From Gp6-AA40 sp050742535 (GTDB lineage Bacteria > Acidobacteriota > Vicinamibacteria > Vicinamibacterales > UBA2999): a stretch of 7,490 nt of DNA. How positions within the stretch are numbered: the first letter of the stretch is position 1; every line of letters starts with the position of its first letter. Below are positions 1 through 6,118 of this stretch, one piece after another. The stretch is from contig JBOGIQ010000305.1 of the NCBI GenBank assembly GCA_050742535.1, forward strand, positions 1-7,490, given 5' to 3'. The notes under the pieces are model-generated. The model ran no database searches. It was not told the DNA's origin and saw only the letters and a program-made list of their open reading frames with translations. The position numbers and the translations under genes are program-made.

Positions 1-876
1 CGCCCCCACCATCGTGTGCATCTCGTCGATGAAGAGCACGGGCTTCTCGCGCTTCTTGAGGGCGCGGATCACCGCCTTGAAGCGCTCCTCGAAGTCGCCG
101 CGATAGCGGGTGCCGGCGATGAGGGCGCCCAGATCGAGTGCGAACACGCGGGCGCGGTGCAACGGCTCGGGCACGTCGTCTTTCGAGATCCTGAGCGCGA
201 GGCCTTCGGCGAGCGCCGTCTTGCCGACGCCCGGCTCGCCGACGAGCAGCGGGTTGTTCTTGCGCCGGCGGCAGAGCACCTGAATCATGCGCTCGAGCTC
301 GAGCGCCCGGCCGATGAGCGGATCGATTCGGCCCTCGGCCGCGCGCTGCACGAGGTTGGTGGCGTACGCCTCGAGCGGATCGCTGCTCGGCGGCGCCGGG
401 TCTCCAACCGCCGGCACGGCGGGCCTGTCGCCCTTCGTCCCGTGCGAGATCACGCGCAGCAGCGTCAGGCGATCGACGCCCTGCGACCGGAGGAAGTACG
501 CGGCGTGGCTGTCCTCCTCGCGCAGGATGAACACCAGCAGGCTTCCGCTGTCCACGTGCGTGGCGCTCGACATCGCGGCGTGCACCATCGCCTGCTGGAT
601 GACGCGATCGAAGCCGAGCGACGGCTCGGGCTCGACGGCCGCCGTGGCCGGAACCGGGGTGAACGCCTTCGCCAGCACGTCTTCGAGCTGGCGCTTCATC
701 TCGTTCACGTCGGCACCGCAGGCCACGAGAATCCGCCGCGCCTGCGGCTCATCGGCGATGGCAATGAGCAGATGCTCGAGGCCAACGGTGTCGTGCCGCA
801 GGTCGGTCGCCAGGCGCACGGCGCGCTGGATCGTCTCCAGCGTTTCCGGCGCGAACGGAACAGGGGGCTGGCTCAT
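1..876 (-). CDS. clpA: ClpA, AAA+ unfoldase of ClpAP protease (5' part, runs off left edge)
   Basis: The first 292 residues of ClpA are present; the C-terminal part of D1 and all of D2 lie beyond position 1. ClpA is a cytoplasmic hexameric unfoldase that threads substrates into ClpP. Residues 13-135 form the double Clp_N repeat that binds ClpS. A Pro/Ala-rich linker follows (about 145-165), then the D1 AAA+ module. In D1 I see IDPLIGR, Walker A GEPGVGKT (213-220), pore loop GTRYRGDF (Tyr258) and Walker B VLFIDE (Asp284-Glu285). RMIQVLCRRRKNNPLLVGE matches ClpA closely, more so than ClpB or ClpC. Numbering stays within one residue of E. coli ClpA as I remember it. The ATG (876-874) overlaps the clpS TGA as ATGA, with GGAAG four bases upstream, so the two genes are probably translationally coupled. 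The D2 module and the ClpP-binding loop cannot be assessed here. Confidence 0.97.
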   Translation of the reverse strand, partial: MSQPPVPFAPETLETIQRAVRLATDLRHDTVGLEHLLIAIADEPQARRILVACGADVNEMKRQLEDVLAKAFTPVPATAAVEPEPSLGFDRVIQQAMVHAAMSSATHVDSGSLLVFILREEDSHAAYFLRSQGVDRLTLLRVISHGTKGDRPAVPAVGDPAPPSSDPLEAYATNLVQRAAEGRIDPLIGRALELERMIQVLCRRRKNNPLLVGEPGVGKTALAEGLALRISKDDVPEPLHRARVFALDLGALIAGTRYRGDFEERFKAVIRALKKREKPVLFIDEMHTMVGA

Positions 877-1193
877 TCAGCTTCCATCGTCACCAGCAGC
901 GGGAACTCGTACTCTTCGGCCAGCTGCCGGGTGGTCTTCACTTTCGTCTGGGCGACATCATGGGTATAGACGCCGGCGATGCCCATTCCGGTGCGGTGCA
1001 CGCTCATCATGATGTCGAACGCCTCGCCGCGCTCCTTGTGAAAGATCGTTTCCAGCACCCAGACGACAAAGTCCTGCGTGGTGTAGTCGTCGTTGTGCAG
1101 GAGCACCCGCCACATCCGCGGCAGCCCCACCTGCTGGCCGCTCTGCGGCGCAATGAGAATCGACTCGTCCGGTCGGGCACCCGTCGAACTCAA
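873..1193 (-). CDS. clpS: ClpS, N-degron adaptor for ClpAP
   Basis: A 106-residue ClpS adaptor, which binds N-terminal Leu, Phe, Tyr or Trp and hands the protein to the ClpA N-domain. The family core LLHNDDYTT is present with Asn34, Asp35, Asp36 and His66 (SVHRTG), the residues that hold the substrate alpha-amino group. GVYTHDVAQTKV is the usual second signature, and length and numbering match E. coli ClpS. The gatekeeper position after YTT is Gln40, whereas E. coli has Met40. The start is chosen as TTG at 1193-1191: an in-frame TGA lies just upstream (1199-1197), and the next ATG is residue 27, at the edge of the folded core. That would remove the N-terminal extension used in delivery. GTG at residue 22 is a weaker alternative. 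The TTG lies inside a 7-base tandem repeat. The gene is downstream of aat and overlaps clpA by four bases. Confidence 0.96.
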   Translation of the reverse strand: MSSTGARPDESILIAPQSGQQVGLPRMWRVLLHNDDYTTQDFVVWVLETIFHKERGEAFDIMMSVHRTGMGIAGVYTHDVAQTKVKTTRQLAEEYEFPLLVTMEAE

Positions 1194-1242
1194 AACTCAA
1201 AACTCACCACTGATAACTCACCACTGAAAACCGACCACTCCC
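1187..1242. repeat. Degenerate 7-base tandem repeat, eight units, between aat and clpS
   Basis: Read on the plus strand from 1187 the sequence splits without gaps into eight heptads: AACTCAA, AACTCAA, AACTCAC, CACTGAT, AACTCAC, CACTGAA, AACCGAC, CACTCCC. The core ACT is kept in seven of the eight units. The array fills nearly the whole aat-clpS gap and includes the first two codons of clpS. On the minus strand TGA recurs at 1192-1190, 1199-1197, 1206-1204 and 1220-1218. The first three are seven bases apart, so they fall in all three frames. No function is known to me for this sequence. Confidence 0.85.
1203..1208 (-). promoter_or_regulatory. Probable ribosome binding site of clpS, inside the heptad array
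   Basis: On the minus strand GGTGAG lies nine bases before the TTG start at 1193. Five bases (GGTGA) fit the anti-Shine-Dalgarno sequence. Both the site and the start codon are formed by repeat units. This supports the TTG start, but the match is modest. Confidence 0.4.
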
Positions 1243-1244
1243 CT

Positions 1245-1937
1245 TTATTTTAGCCGGCCCATCTGCCAGGGGGTGCTGACCGGCGGCTGCCGTACAAGGT
1301 ATCGGACTTCCTCCACAAAATCTGCCCGGCGGATGTCCCGGGCGCCCAAGGAGGCCAGATGCTGCGTGGACATCTGGCAGTCAATCATCGGCATGCTCCA
1401 CGCCTCCAGCTGCCTCGCCAGCTGCACGAGCGCGACCTTCGACGCGTCGCGCACACGTGTGAACATCGACTCGCCGAAGAACATCCGGCCCACGGCCACA
1501 CCGTAAAGCCCCCCGGCCAGCGCGTTGCCCTGCCATGCCTCGACAGAATGGGCGTGGCCGAGCTCGGCCAGCCGGACGTATGCCTCTTCCATCGCCGGAG
1601 TAATCCACGTGCCCTCGTGATCCCGCCGCGCCTCGGCGCACGCGCGGACCACGGCCGGAAACGCCGTGTCGAGCGTCACGCGGAATTTGCCGCTCTTGAT
1701 GACCTTGTGCAGCGAGCGTGCGACATGGACCTCGCGGGTATAGAGGACCATGCGCGGGTCGGGACTCCACCAGAGGATCGGATCGTCCTCTCCGAACCAC
1801 GGGAAGATGCCTTCCGCATATGCGGCAAGCAGCCGCTCGGGCGACAGATCGCCACCAGCGGCAAGCAACCCGTTCGGCGCCTGCAGTGCGGCCTCCACAG
1901 GCGGGAACGGATCAGAGGGCGAGAGGAACGGAATCAC
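1245..1937 (-). CDS. aat: Leucyl/phenylalanyl-tRNA--protein transferase
   Basis: A 230-residue L/F-transferase. It moves Leu or Phe from aminoacyl-tRNA to proteins with N-terminal Arg or Lys, turning secondary into primary N-degrons for ClpS. The family signatures are all present: PNGLLAAGGDLSPERLL (21-37), GIFPWF (43-48), ILWWSPDPR (54-62), EGTWIT with Trp111, ELGHAHSVE (125-133), GGLYGV (142-147), FFGESMF with Glu156, and IDCQ with Asp186 and Gln188. These key residues keep the E. coli numbering, so the active site looks intact. The start is GTG at 1937-1935; an in-frame TGA lies upstream and no earlier start is possible. No clear Shine-Dalgarno is visible. It is the first gene of the aat-clpS-clpA unit. 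The stop TAA (1247-1245) is two bases from the start of the heptad array. Confidence 0.97.
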   Translation of the reverse strand: MIPFLSPSDPFPPVEAALQAPNGLLAAGGDLSPERLLAAYAEGIFPWFGEDDPILWWSPDPRMVLYTREVHVARSLHKVIKSGKFRVTLDTAFPAVVRACAEARRDHEGTWITPAMEEAYVRLAELGHAHSVEAWQGNALAGGLYGVAVGRMFFGESMFTRVRDASKVALVQLARQLEAWSMPMIDCQMSTQHLASLGARDIRRADFVEEVRYLVRQPPVSTPWQMGRLK

Positions 1938-1987
1938 AGAATCGATGAATGATGATCATCATTCATAAATCATTAATCATCGATGAT
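1938..1987. repeat. Palindromic 7-base-period array in the aat/gluQ divergent promoter gap
   Basis: The two divergent starts are 45 bases apart, and this AT-rich gap (within GC-rich DNA) is repetitive throughout. Heptads in register from 1953 are TGATCAT, CATTCAT, AAATCAT, TAATCAT, each ending TCAT. Before them GAATCGA and TGAATGA run in the opposite sense. The reversal produces a perfect 22-base palindrome at 1945-1966 (ATGAATGATGA and its complement). A second, 12-base palindrome (ATCATCGATGAT) at 1976-1987 covers the gluQ start codon. Promoters for both genes must lie in or overlap this stretch, so it could also be an operator. No convincing -35/-10 pair could be assigned. Confidence 0.8.
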
Positions 1988-2846
1988 CACCCGCTTCGCC
2001 CCCTCCCCCACCGGCTACCTGCACCTCGGTCACGTCGTCAACGCCATTTATGTGTGGGGGCTGGCGCACGCCGCCGGCGGACGTGTCCTGCTGCGCGTCG
2101 AGGACCACGATCGCATCCGCTGCCGCGTCACCTTCGAACGGGCCATCCTCGAAGACCTTGCGTGGCTTGGGTTCGTGCCGGACGAAGGCCTGCACCCGGT
2201 ACGCCGACAGAGCGGGAACAACCAGGCGTACACGGCCGCGCTCGCGCGTCTGCAGTCCACGCATCGCCTGTACATCTGCACCTGCTCGCGCAAGGAAATA
2301 GCGAGCGAGCGTTACCCGGGAACATGCCGATCGCGGCGCCTGCTGCCCGGCGCCACCCCGCCGCCGGGCGCGGGCATTCGCGTCGAACTGGATGCCGAGC
2401 CGGAGGCATTCGAGGACCGCGCGCTCGGAACGATCGTGCAGACGCCGGTGGAGCAATGCGGCGATCTGCTTCTCAAGGATCGCGACGGCAACTGGACCTA
2501 TCAGTTCGCGGTCACGGTGGACGACATGAACGACGGCGTGGACCACGTCATCCGCGGCAGGGATCTGCTCTCATCGACCGGCCGGCAAATCAAGCTGGCG
2601 CGGATGCTCGGGCGCACGGCGCCGCCTGACTTCTATCACCATCCGCTGATCATCAGACCCGACGGCGAAAAACTCAGTAAGGCCAGCGGCGATACGGGCG
2701 TGCGGGAATTGCGGGCCGCCGGCGACCCCCCCGCCGCAGTGATTGGGCGCGCGGCCGCCGCGGTCGGACTGATCGACGGTCATCGCCTGGTCGACGCTGC
2801 CGCATCCAGTGGGCTCATCCGCGCCCCCGAACGAGGACGACGCTAA
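1983..2846 (+). CDS. gluQ: Glutamyl-queuosine tRNA(Asp) synthetase (GluQRS / YadB type)
   Basis: A 287-residue class I synthetase paralogue that resembles the catalytic half of GluRS and lacks the anticodon-binding domain. GluQRS enzymes activate glutamate and attach it to queuosine 34 of tRNA-Asp. Visible features are FAPSPTGYLHLGH with HLGH (14-17) as the HIGH motif, VEDHDRIR (39-46), and the zinc-site pattern Cys99-x-Cys101-x9-Tyr111-x3-Cys115. Also present are VDDMNDGVDHVIRGRDLL (179-196) and EKLSKAS (KLSK at 230-233) as the KMSKS motif. Length fits GluQRS and is far too short for GluRS. ATG 1983 is the first in-frame start after a TAA at 1974-1976. No Shine-Dalgarno is seen, so a leaderless or near-leaderless message is possible. 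A seven-C run at 2726-2732 lies after the KLSK motif with the frame intact. It is divergent from aat. Confidence 0.92.
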   Translation: MITRFAPSPTGYLHLGHVVNAIYVWGLAHAAGGRVLLRVEDHDRIRCRVTFERAILEDLAWLGFVPDEGLHPVRRQSGNNQAYTAALARLQSTHRLYICTCSRKEIASERYPGTCRSRRLLPGATPPPGAGIRVELDAEPEAFEDRALGTIVQTPVEQCGDLLLKDRDGNWTYQFAVTVDDMNDGVDHVIRGRDLLSSTGRQIKLARMLGRTAPPDFYHHPLIIRPDGEKLSKASGDTGVRELRAAGDPPAAVIGRAAAAVGLIDGHRLVDAAASSGLIRAPERGRR

Positions 2847-2863
2847 CGGAGCGCGAAAGGAAT

Positions 2864-2885
2864 TACGGGAAAACCCCTGTGCGTA
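2864..2885. promoter_or_regulatory. Possible operator-like inverted repeats upstream of the peptidase-barrel gene
   Basis: GGG-AAAA-CCC (2867-2876) is a short perfect inverted repeat, nested in TACG (2864-2867) and CGTA (2882-2885). The two symmetry centres differ by three bases, so they may be unrelated. It lies in the 224-base gap between gluQ and the 3071 gene. The repeats are short enough to arise by chance. Confidence 0.2.
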
Positions 2886-2896
2886 GCGGTATCGCG

Positions 2897-2932
2897 CCGT
2901 GGCCTTGTTCGTGCTTAACTGAAGAGCCACGG
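2897..2932 (+). terminator. Hairpin after gluQ, weak terminator candidate
   Basis: CCGTGGC (2897-2903) is fully complementary to GCCACGG (2926-2932). CTT (2904-2906) and AAG (2922-2924) can extend the stem past one bulged base. The stem begins 51 bases after the gluQ stop. No T-run follows, so this is not a standard intrinsic terminator. It could be a terminator remnant or a leader structure of the next gene. Confidence 0.3.
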
Positions 2933-3056
2933 AATCGCCTGCCCATGCTTCGCGCCGTTCATTGCCGGTCCTGCGACGCGTGGCTTGCCCCGCCGGACGC
3001 ACTGGTGGACGATTCCAATCCGGGGAACAGCTTATGCTTCTTACCCCGACGCACTT

Positions 3057-3065
3057 AAGGTGAGG
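3057..3065 (+). promoter_or_regulatory. Strong ribosome binding site for the peptidase-barrel gene
   Basis: AAGGTGAGG ends five bases before ATG 3071 and is one of the few strong Shine-Dalgarno matches in the window. It fixes the start just ahead of a clean signal peptide. Confidence 0.75.
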
Positions 3066-3070
3066 CACCG

Positions 3071-6000
3071 ATGACTCTTCGATTCCCTTGCATCGTTCTG
3101 ACCGTCCTGGCGCTGATCTGTGGGAGCGCCGCGACCACTCAGGCGCAGTACTTCGGCCAGAACAAGGTGCAATACGAGAAGTTCGACTTCAAGGTGAAGA
3201 AGACCGACCACTTCGACATCTACTACTACCCCGAAGAGGAGCAGGCGGTTGACCTCGCCGCGCGGATGGCCGAACGGTGGTATGCGCGACTGTCCCGCGT
3301 GCTCCGCCACGAGCTGAGTTCGCGGCAGCCGATCATCCTCTACGCGGCGCACCCGCACTTCCAGCAGACCAACGCACTCTCCGGTGAGATCGGCGAGGGC
3401 ACAGGGGGCGTCACCGAAAGCTTCAAGCGTCGTGTGATCCTGCCGTTCGCCGGCGGCCTGGCGGAGACGGATCACGTCCTCGGCCACGAGCTCGTCCACG
3501 CGTTCCAGTACGACATCTCGTCGTCCGAGGATGTCGAAGGGCGTCCGACCCCGGGTGTCGCCGCCCTTCCGCTCTGGTTCGTCGAAGGCATGGCCGAATA
3601 CCTGTCGCTCGGGCCGGTGGACGCCAACACCGCGATGTGGGTCCGCGATGCTTCGTCTCGGGAAAAGATGCCGACGATCGGCAAGCTGGATGACCCCGAC
3701 TTCTTCCCGTATCGGTACGGTCATGCGTTCTGGGCCTACGTCGCCGGACGCTGGGGCGATTCCGCGGTCGGCGACATGCTGCGCGCGGCGGGTCCCAGCG
3801 GAAACATCGAGGAAGCCATCACCGCCGTGCTCGGGACCGACGAGGAGACGCTGACCAAGGACTGGCACGAGGAGACGCGCAAGACCTACGCCTCGCTCTT
3901 CGAGACCACGCGCAAGCCGGACACGTTCTCGCGCGCGCTGATGAACGAGCAGTCCAGCGGCGGGAACCTGAATCTTGCCCCGGCGATCAGCCCCGACGGC
4001 AAGCGGATGGTGTTCCTGTCCGAGCGGTCCCGGCTGTCGGTCGACATGTTCCTGGCCGACGTCGCCAGCGGAAAAGTGATTCGACAGCTGACCAAGACCG
4101 CCGCCGATCCGCACTTCGACAGCCTCGAGTTCCTCGCCTCTGCCGGAGACTGGGCGCCGGACAACAAACGCTTCGTGTTCTCGGCGCTGAGCAAGGGCCA
4201 GCCGGTGTTGACCGTCATCGACGTGGACACCGGCCAGCGGCTGATGGAATACGAGTTCGCCGACATCGGCGAGATCTTCAACCCCGCCTGGTCGCCGGGC
4301 GGCCAGCAGATCGCATTCTCGGCGCTGAAGGGCGGCGTGCTCGATCTCTTTCTGTTCGACGTCAATACGCGCGCGGTCACCCAGCTGACCAACGATCCGT
4401 TTGCCGACAGCGATCCGGAATGGTCTCCTGATGGCAAGCAGCTCGCCTGGGTGACGGACCGTTTCTCGTCCGACCTGAAACAGCTGTCGTTCGGCAACTA
4501 CCGCATCGGCCTGATGGACGTCGGTACGCGCCAGATTCGTCCGCTGGCCGGATTCGGCACCGGGCGCAACACCAACCCGGAGTTCACCGCCGACGGGCGC
4601 GGCATGTTTTTCATCGCCACGCCGGACGGGATTCCGAACGTCTACCGCACCGAGCTCTCCACCGGCCGGACGACGCGGATCACCAACGTGCTGTCTGGCG
4701 TCAGCGGCATCACCCCGCTGACCCCGGCGCTTTCGGTGGCGGCCGCGGCCCCGGACGTCGTGTTCACGGTATTCGAGGACGACAAGTACAACATCTACGC
4801 CACCACGGATAAGGAAGCCGGGAGCGCCGCTGCCACGACGGTGAACGCGCAGAACGCCGCGGTCCTGCCGCCGCTGTCGCGCCGCCAGAGCGAGATGGAC
4901 GTCGCGGTGATGCTGCAGAACCCGGCGCAGGGCCTGCCCGCCGAGACCGAGTATCCGGAAGAGGACTACAAGCCGAAGCTGGGCCTCGACATGGTGACGC
5001 AGCCGACCGTCGGCGTCGGCGTCGATCGCTGGGGCGCGTTTGCCGGAGGCGGCATCGCGTTCATCTGGAGCGACATGCTCGGCAACCATCAGCTGGGCGC
5101 GGTGATTCAGGCGAGCAACCGGATCGAAGACCTCGGCGGCGCGGTGATGTACCTCAATCGTACGCATCGCTGGAACTGGGGCGTCATCGTCGAGCAGACC
5201 CCGTACACCACCGGTCGGTTCGCACAGGGCATCACCGTCGATCCCAACTTCGGCACGTCGTTCGTCCAGCAGGAGACGCGCATCACGCAAATCAACCGCG
5301 GGATCACGGGAATCACCCAGTACCCGTTCAGCCGCGCGCAGCGCGTGGAGTTCTCGGGGGGCGTCCGCCGCATCAGCTTCGACTACGAAGTCGAGAGTTT
5401 CTTCTTCTCGCCAAACGGCGTGTTCCTCGGACGGACCGAGGAGGAGCTCCCGCGGCCGGATGCGCTCAACCTCGGCGAAACAAGCGCAGCCCTCGTCTAC
5501 GATACGTCTGTCTTCGGCGCGACCAGCCCGATCCTCGGCCAGCGCTATCGCTTCGAGTATTCGCAGACCGCCGGGTCGCTCATGTACTCGGGGGCGCTCG
5601 TCGACTACCGCAAGTACTTCATGGCGCGGCCACTCACACTCGCGCTGCGCGGGATGCACTACGGCCGCTACGGCCGCGACAGCGAAGACAGCCGGATCTC
5701 ACCGCTGTTTATCGGATATGCGAATCTGATCCGCGGCTACGACGTGGGTTCGTTCACCGTGGACGAGTGCCAGATCACGGCCACGTCGTCGTGCGCGCAG
5801 TTCGATTCGCTGATCGGCAGCCGCATGCTGATTTCGAATATCGAGCTGCGGGCGCCGCTCGTCGGGCTGTTCAGGCCGTCGGCGATGTACGGCGGCATTC
5901 CCGTGGAAGTCGGCGTCTTTGCCGATGCTGGCGTCGCGTGGACGAGCTCCACGAAACCATCGTTCGCGGGAGGAGACCGTGACTGGGCGCGAAGCGTCGG

Positions 6001-6118
6001 CGCGACCATCCGCTTCAACGCGTTCGGATTCGCCGTCGGAGAAATCGACTACGTCCGTCCGCTGGATCGTCCCGGCCGCGGATGGATATGGCAGTTCAAC
6101 CTGATCCCGGGATTCTAG
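3071..6118 (+). CDS. Exported metallopeptidase / TolB-like propeller / Omp85-type barrel fusion
   Basis: A 1015-residue envelope protein. Residues 1-25 are a Sec signal peptide (hydrophobic core 8-20, likely cleavage after TQA). Residues 30-280 are peptidase-MA-like, with HELVH (139-143) and WFVEGMAEY (169-177). This is a gluzincin arrangement in which Glu172 is the probable third zinc ligand. Residues 300-580 hold PD40/TolB-like blades: SPDGKRMVF (307-315), APDNKRFVF (362-370), SPGGQQIAF (408-416), SPDGKQLAW (452-460), TADGRGMFF (506-514), and perhaps a sixth near 564. After a linker, residues 640-1015 look like a 16-strand Omp85/BamA barrel. It has the loop-6 motif NLIRGYD (885-891), FADAGVAW (950-957), alternating-residue strands and a terminal Phe. 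The only cysteines in the mature protein are Cys900 and Cys908. No POTRA domain is evident. Peptidase and propeller would sit in the periplasm if the barrel is oriented like BamA. The substrate is unknown. The gene call is firm, the barrel family likely and the role unknown. Confidence 0.9.
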   Translation: MTLRFPCIVLTVLALICGSAATTQAQYFGQNKVQYEKFDFKVKKTDHFDIYYYPEEEQAVDLAARMAERWYARLSRVLRHELSSRQPIILYAAHPHFQQTNALSGEIGEGTGGVTESFKRRVILPFAGGLAETDHVLGHELVHAFQYDISSSEDVEGRPTPGVAALPLWFVEGMAEYLSLGPVDANTAMWVRDASSREKMPTIGKLDDPDFFPYRYGHAFWAYVAGRWGDSAVGDMLRAAGPSGNIEEAITAVLGTDEETLTKDWHEETRKTYASLFETTRKPDTFSRALMNEQSSGGNLNLAPAISPDGKRMVFLSERSRLSVDMFLADVASGKVIRQLTKTAADPHFDSLEFLASAGDWAPDNKRFVFSALSKGQPVLTVIDVDTGQRLMEYEFADIGEIFNPAWSPGGQQIAFSALKGGVLDLFLFDVNTRAVTQLTNDPFADSDPEWSPDGKQLAWVTDRFSSDLKQLSFGNYRIGLMDVGTRQIRPLAGFGTGRNTNPEFTADGRGMFFIATPDGIPNVYRTELSTGRTTRITNVLSGVSGITPLTPALSVAAAAPDVVFTVFEDDKYNIYATTDKEAGSAAATTVNAQNAAVLPPLSRRQSEMDVAVMLQNPAQGLPAETEYPEEDYKPKLGLDMVTQPTVGVGVDRWGAFAGGGIAFIWSDMLGNHQLGAVIQASNRIEDLGGAVMYLNRTHRWNWGVIVEQTPYTTGRFAQGITVDPNFGTSFVQQETRITQINRGITGITQYPFSRAQRVEFSGGVRRISFDYEVESFFFSPNGVFLGRTEEELPRPDALNLGETSAALVYDTSVFGATSPILGQRYRFEYSQTAGSLMYSGALVDYRKYFMARPLTLALRGMHYGRYGRDSEDSRISPLFIGYANLIRGYDVGSFTVDECQITATSSCAQFDSLIGSRMLISNIELRAPLVGLFRPSAMYGGIPVEVGVFADAGVAWTSSTKPSFAGGDRDWARSVGATIRFNAFGFAVGEIDYVRPLDRPGRGWIWQFNLIPGF

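Noticed and set aside
16..969. A 317-codon plus-strand open frame across clpA and clpS
   Set aside because: It lies antisense to unmistakable ClpA and ClpS sequence, and its own translation shows no family motif.
2726..2732. A seven-C run inside gluQ as a possible phase-variation tract
   Set aside because: Seven C residues are expected at times in such GC-rich DNA, and the frame is intact. There is no sign of switching.
2900..2915. A GG-N10-GC arrangement resembling a sigma-54 promoter
   Set aside because: The wider match to the -24/-12 consensus is incomplete, the site lies inside a hairpin stem, and this spacing is common by chance in GC-rich DNA.
3007..3026. A segment resembling a tRNA T-loop (GATTCCAATCC)
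   Set aside because: No matching T-stem, acceptor stem or anticodon arm could be built around it.
2945..3058. A 37-codon ATG frame ending just before the barrel gene, with a CxxC pair
   Set aside because: No ribosome site is evident, no homologue is recognised, and its stop overlaps the strong ribosome site of the next gene. A leader peptide is possible but unsupported.
3041..5659. An 872-codon open frame on the minus strand, antisense to the barrel gene
   Set aside because: Its Arg/His/Val-rich, domain-free translation is the usual shadow of a GC-rich gene. The plus-strand gene has a signal peptide, recognisable motifs and a strong ribosome site.
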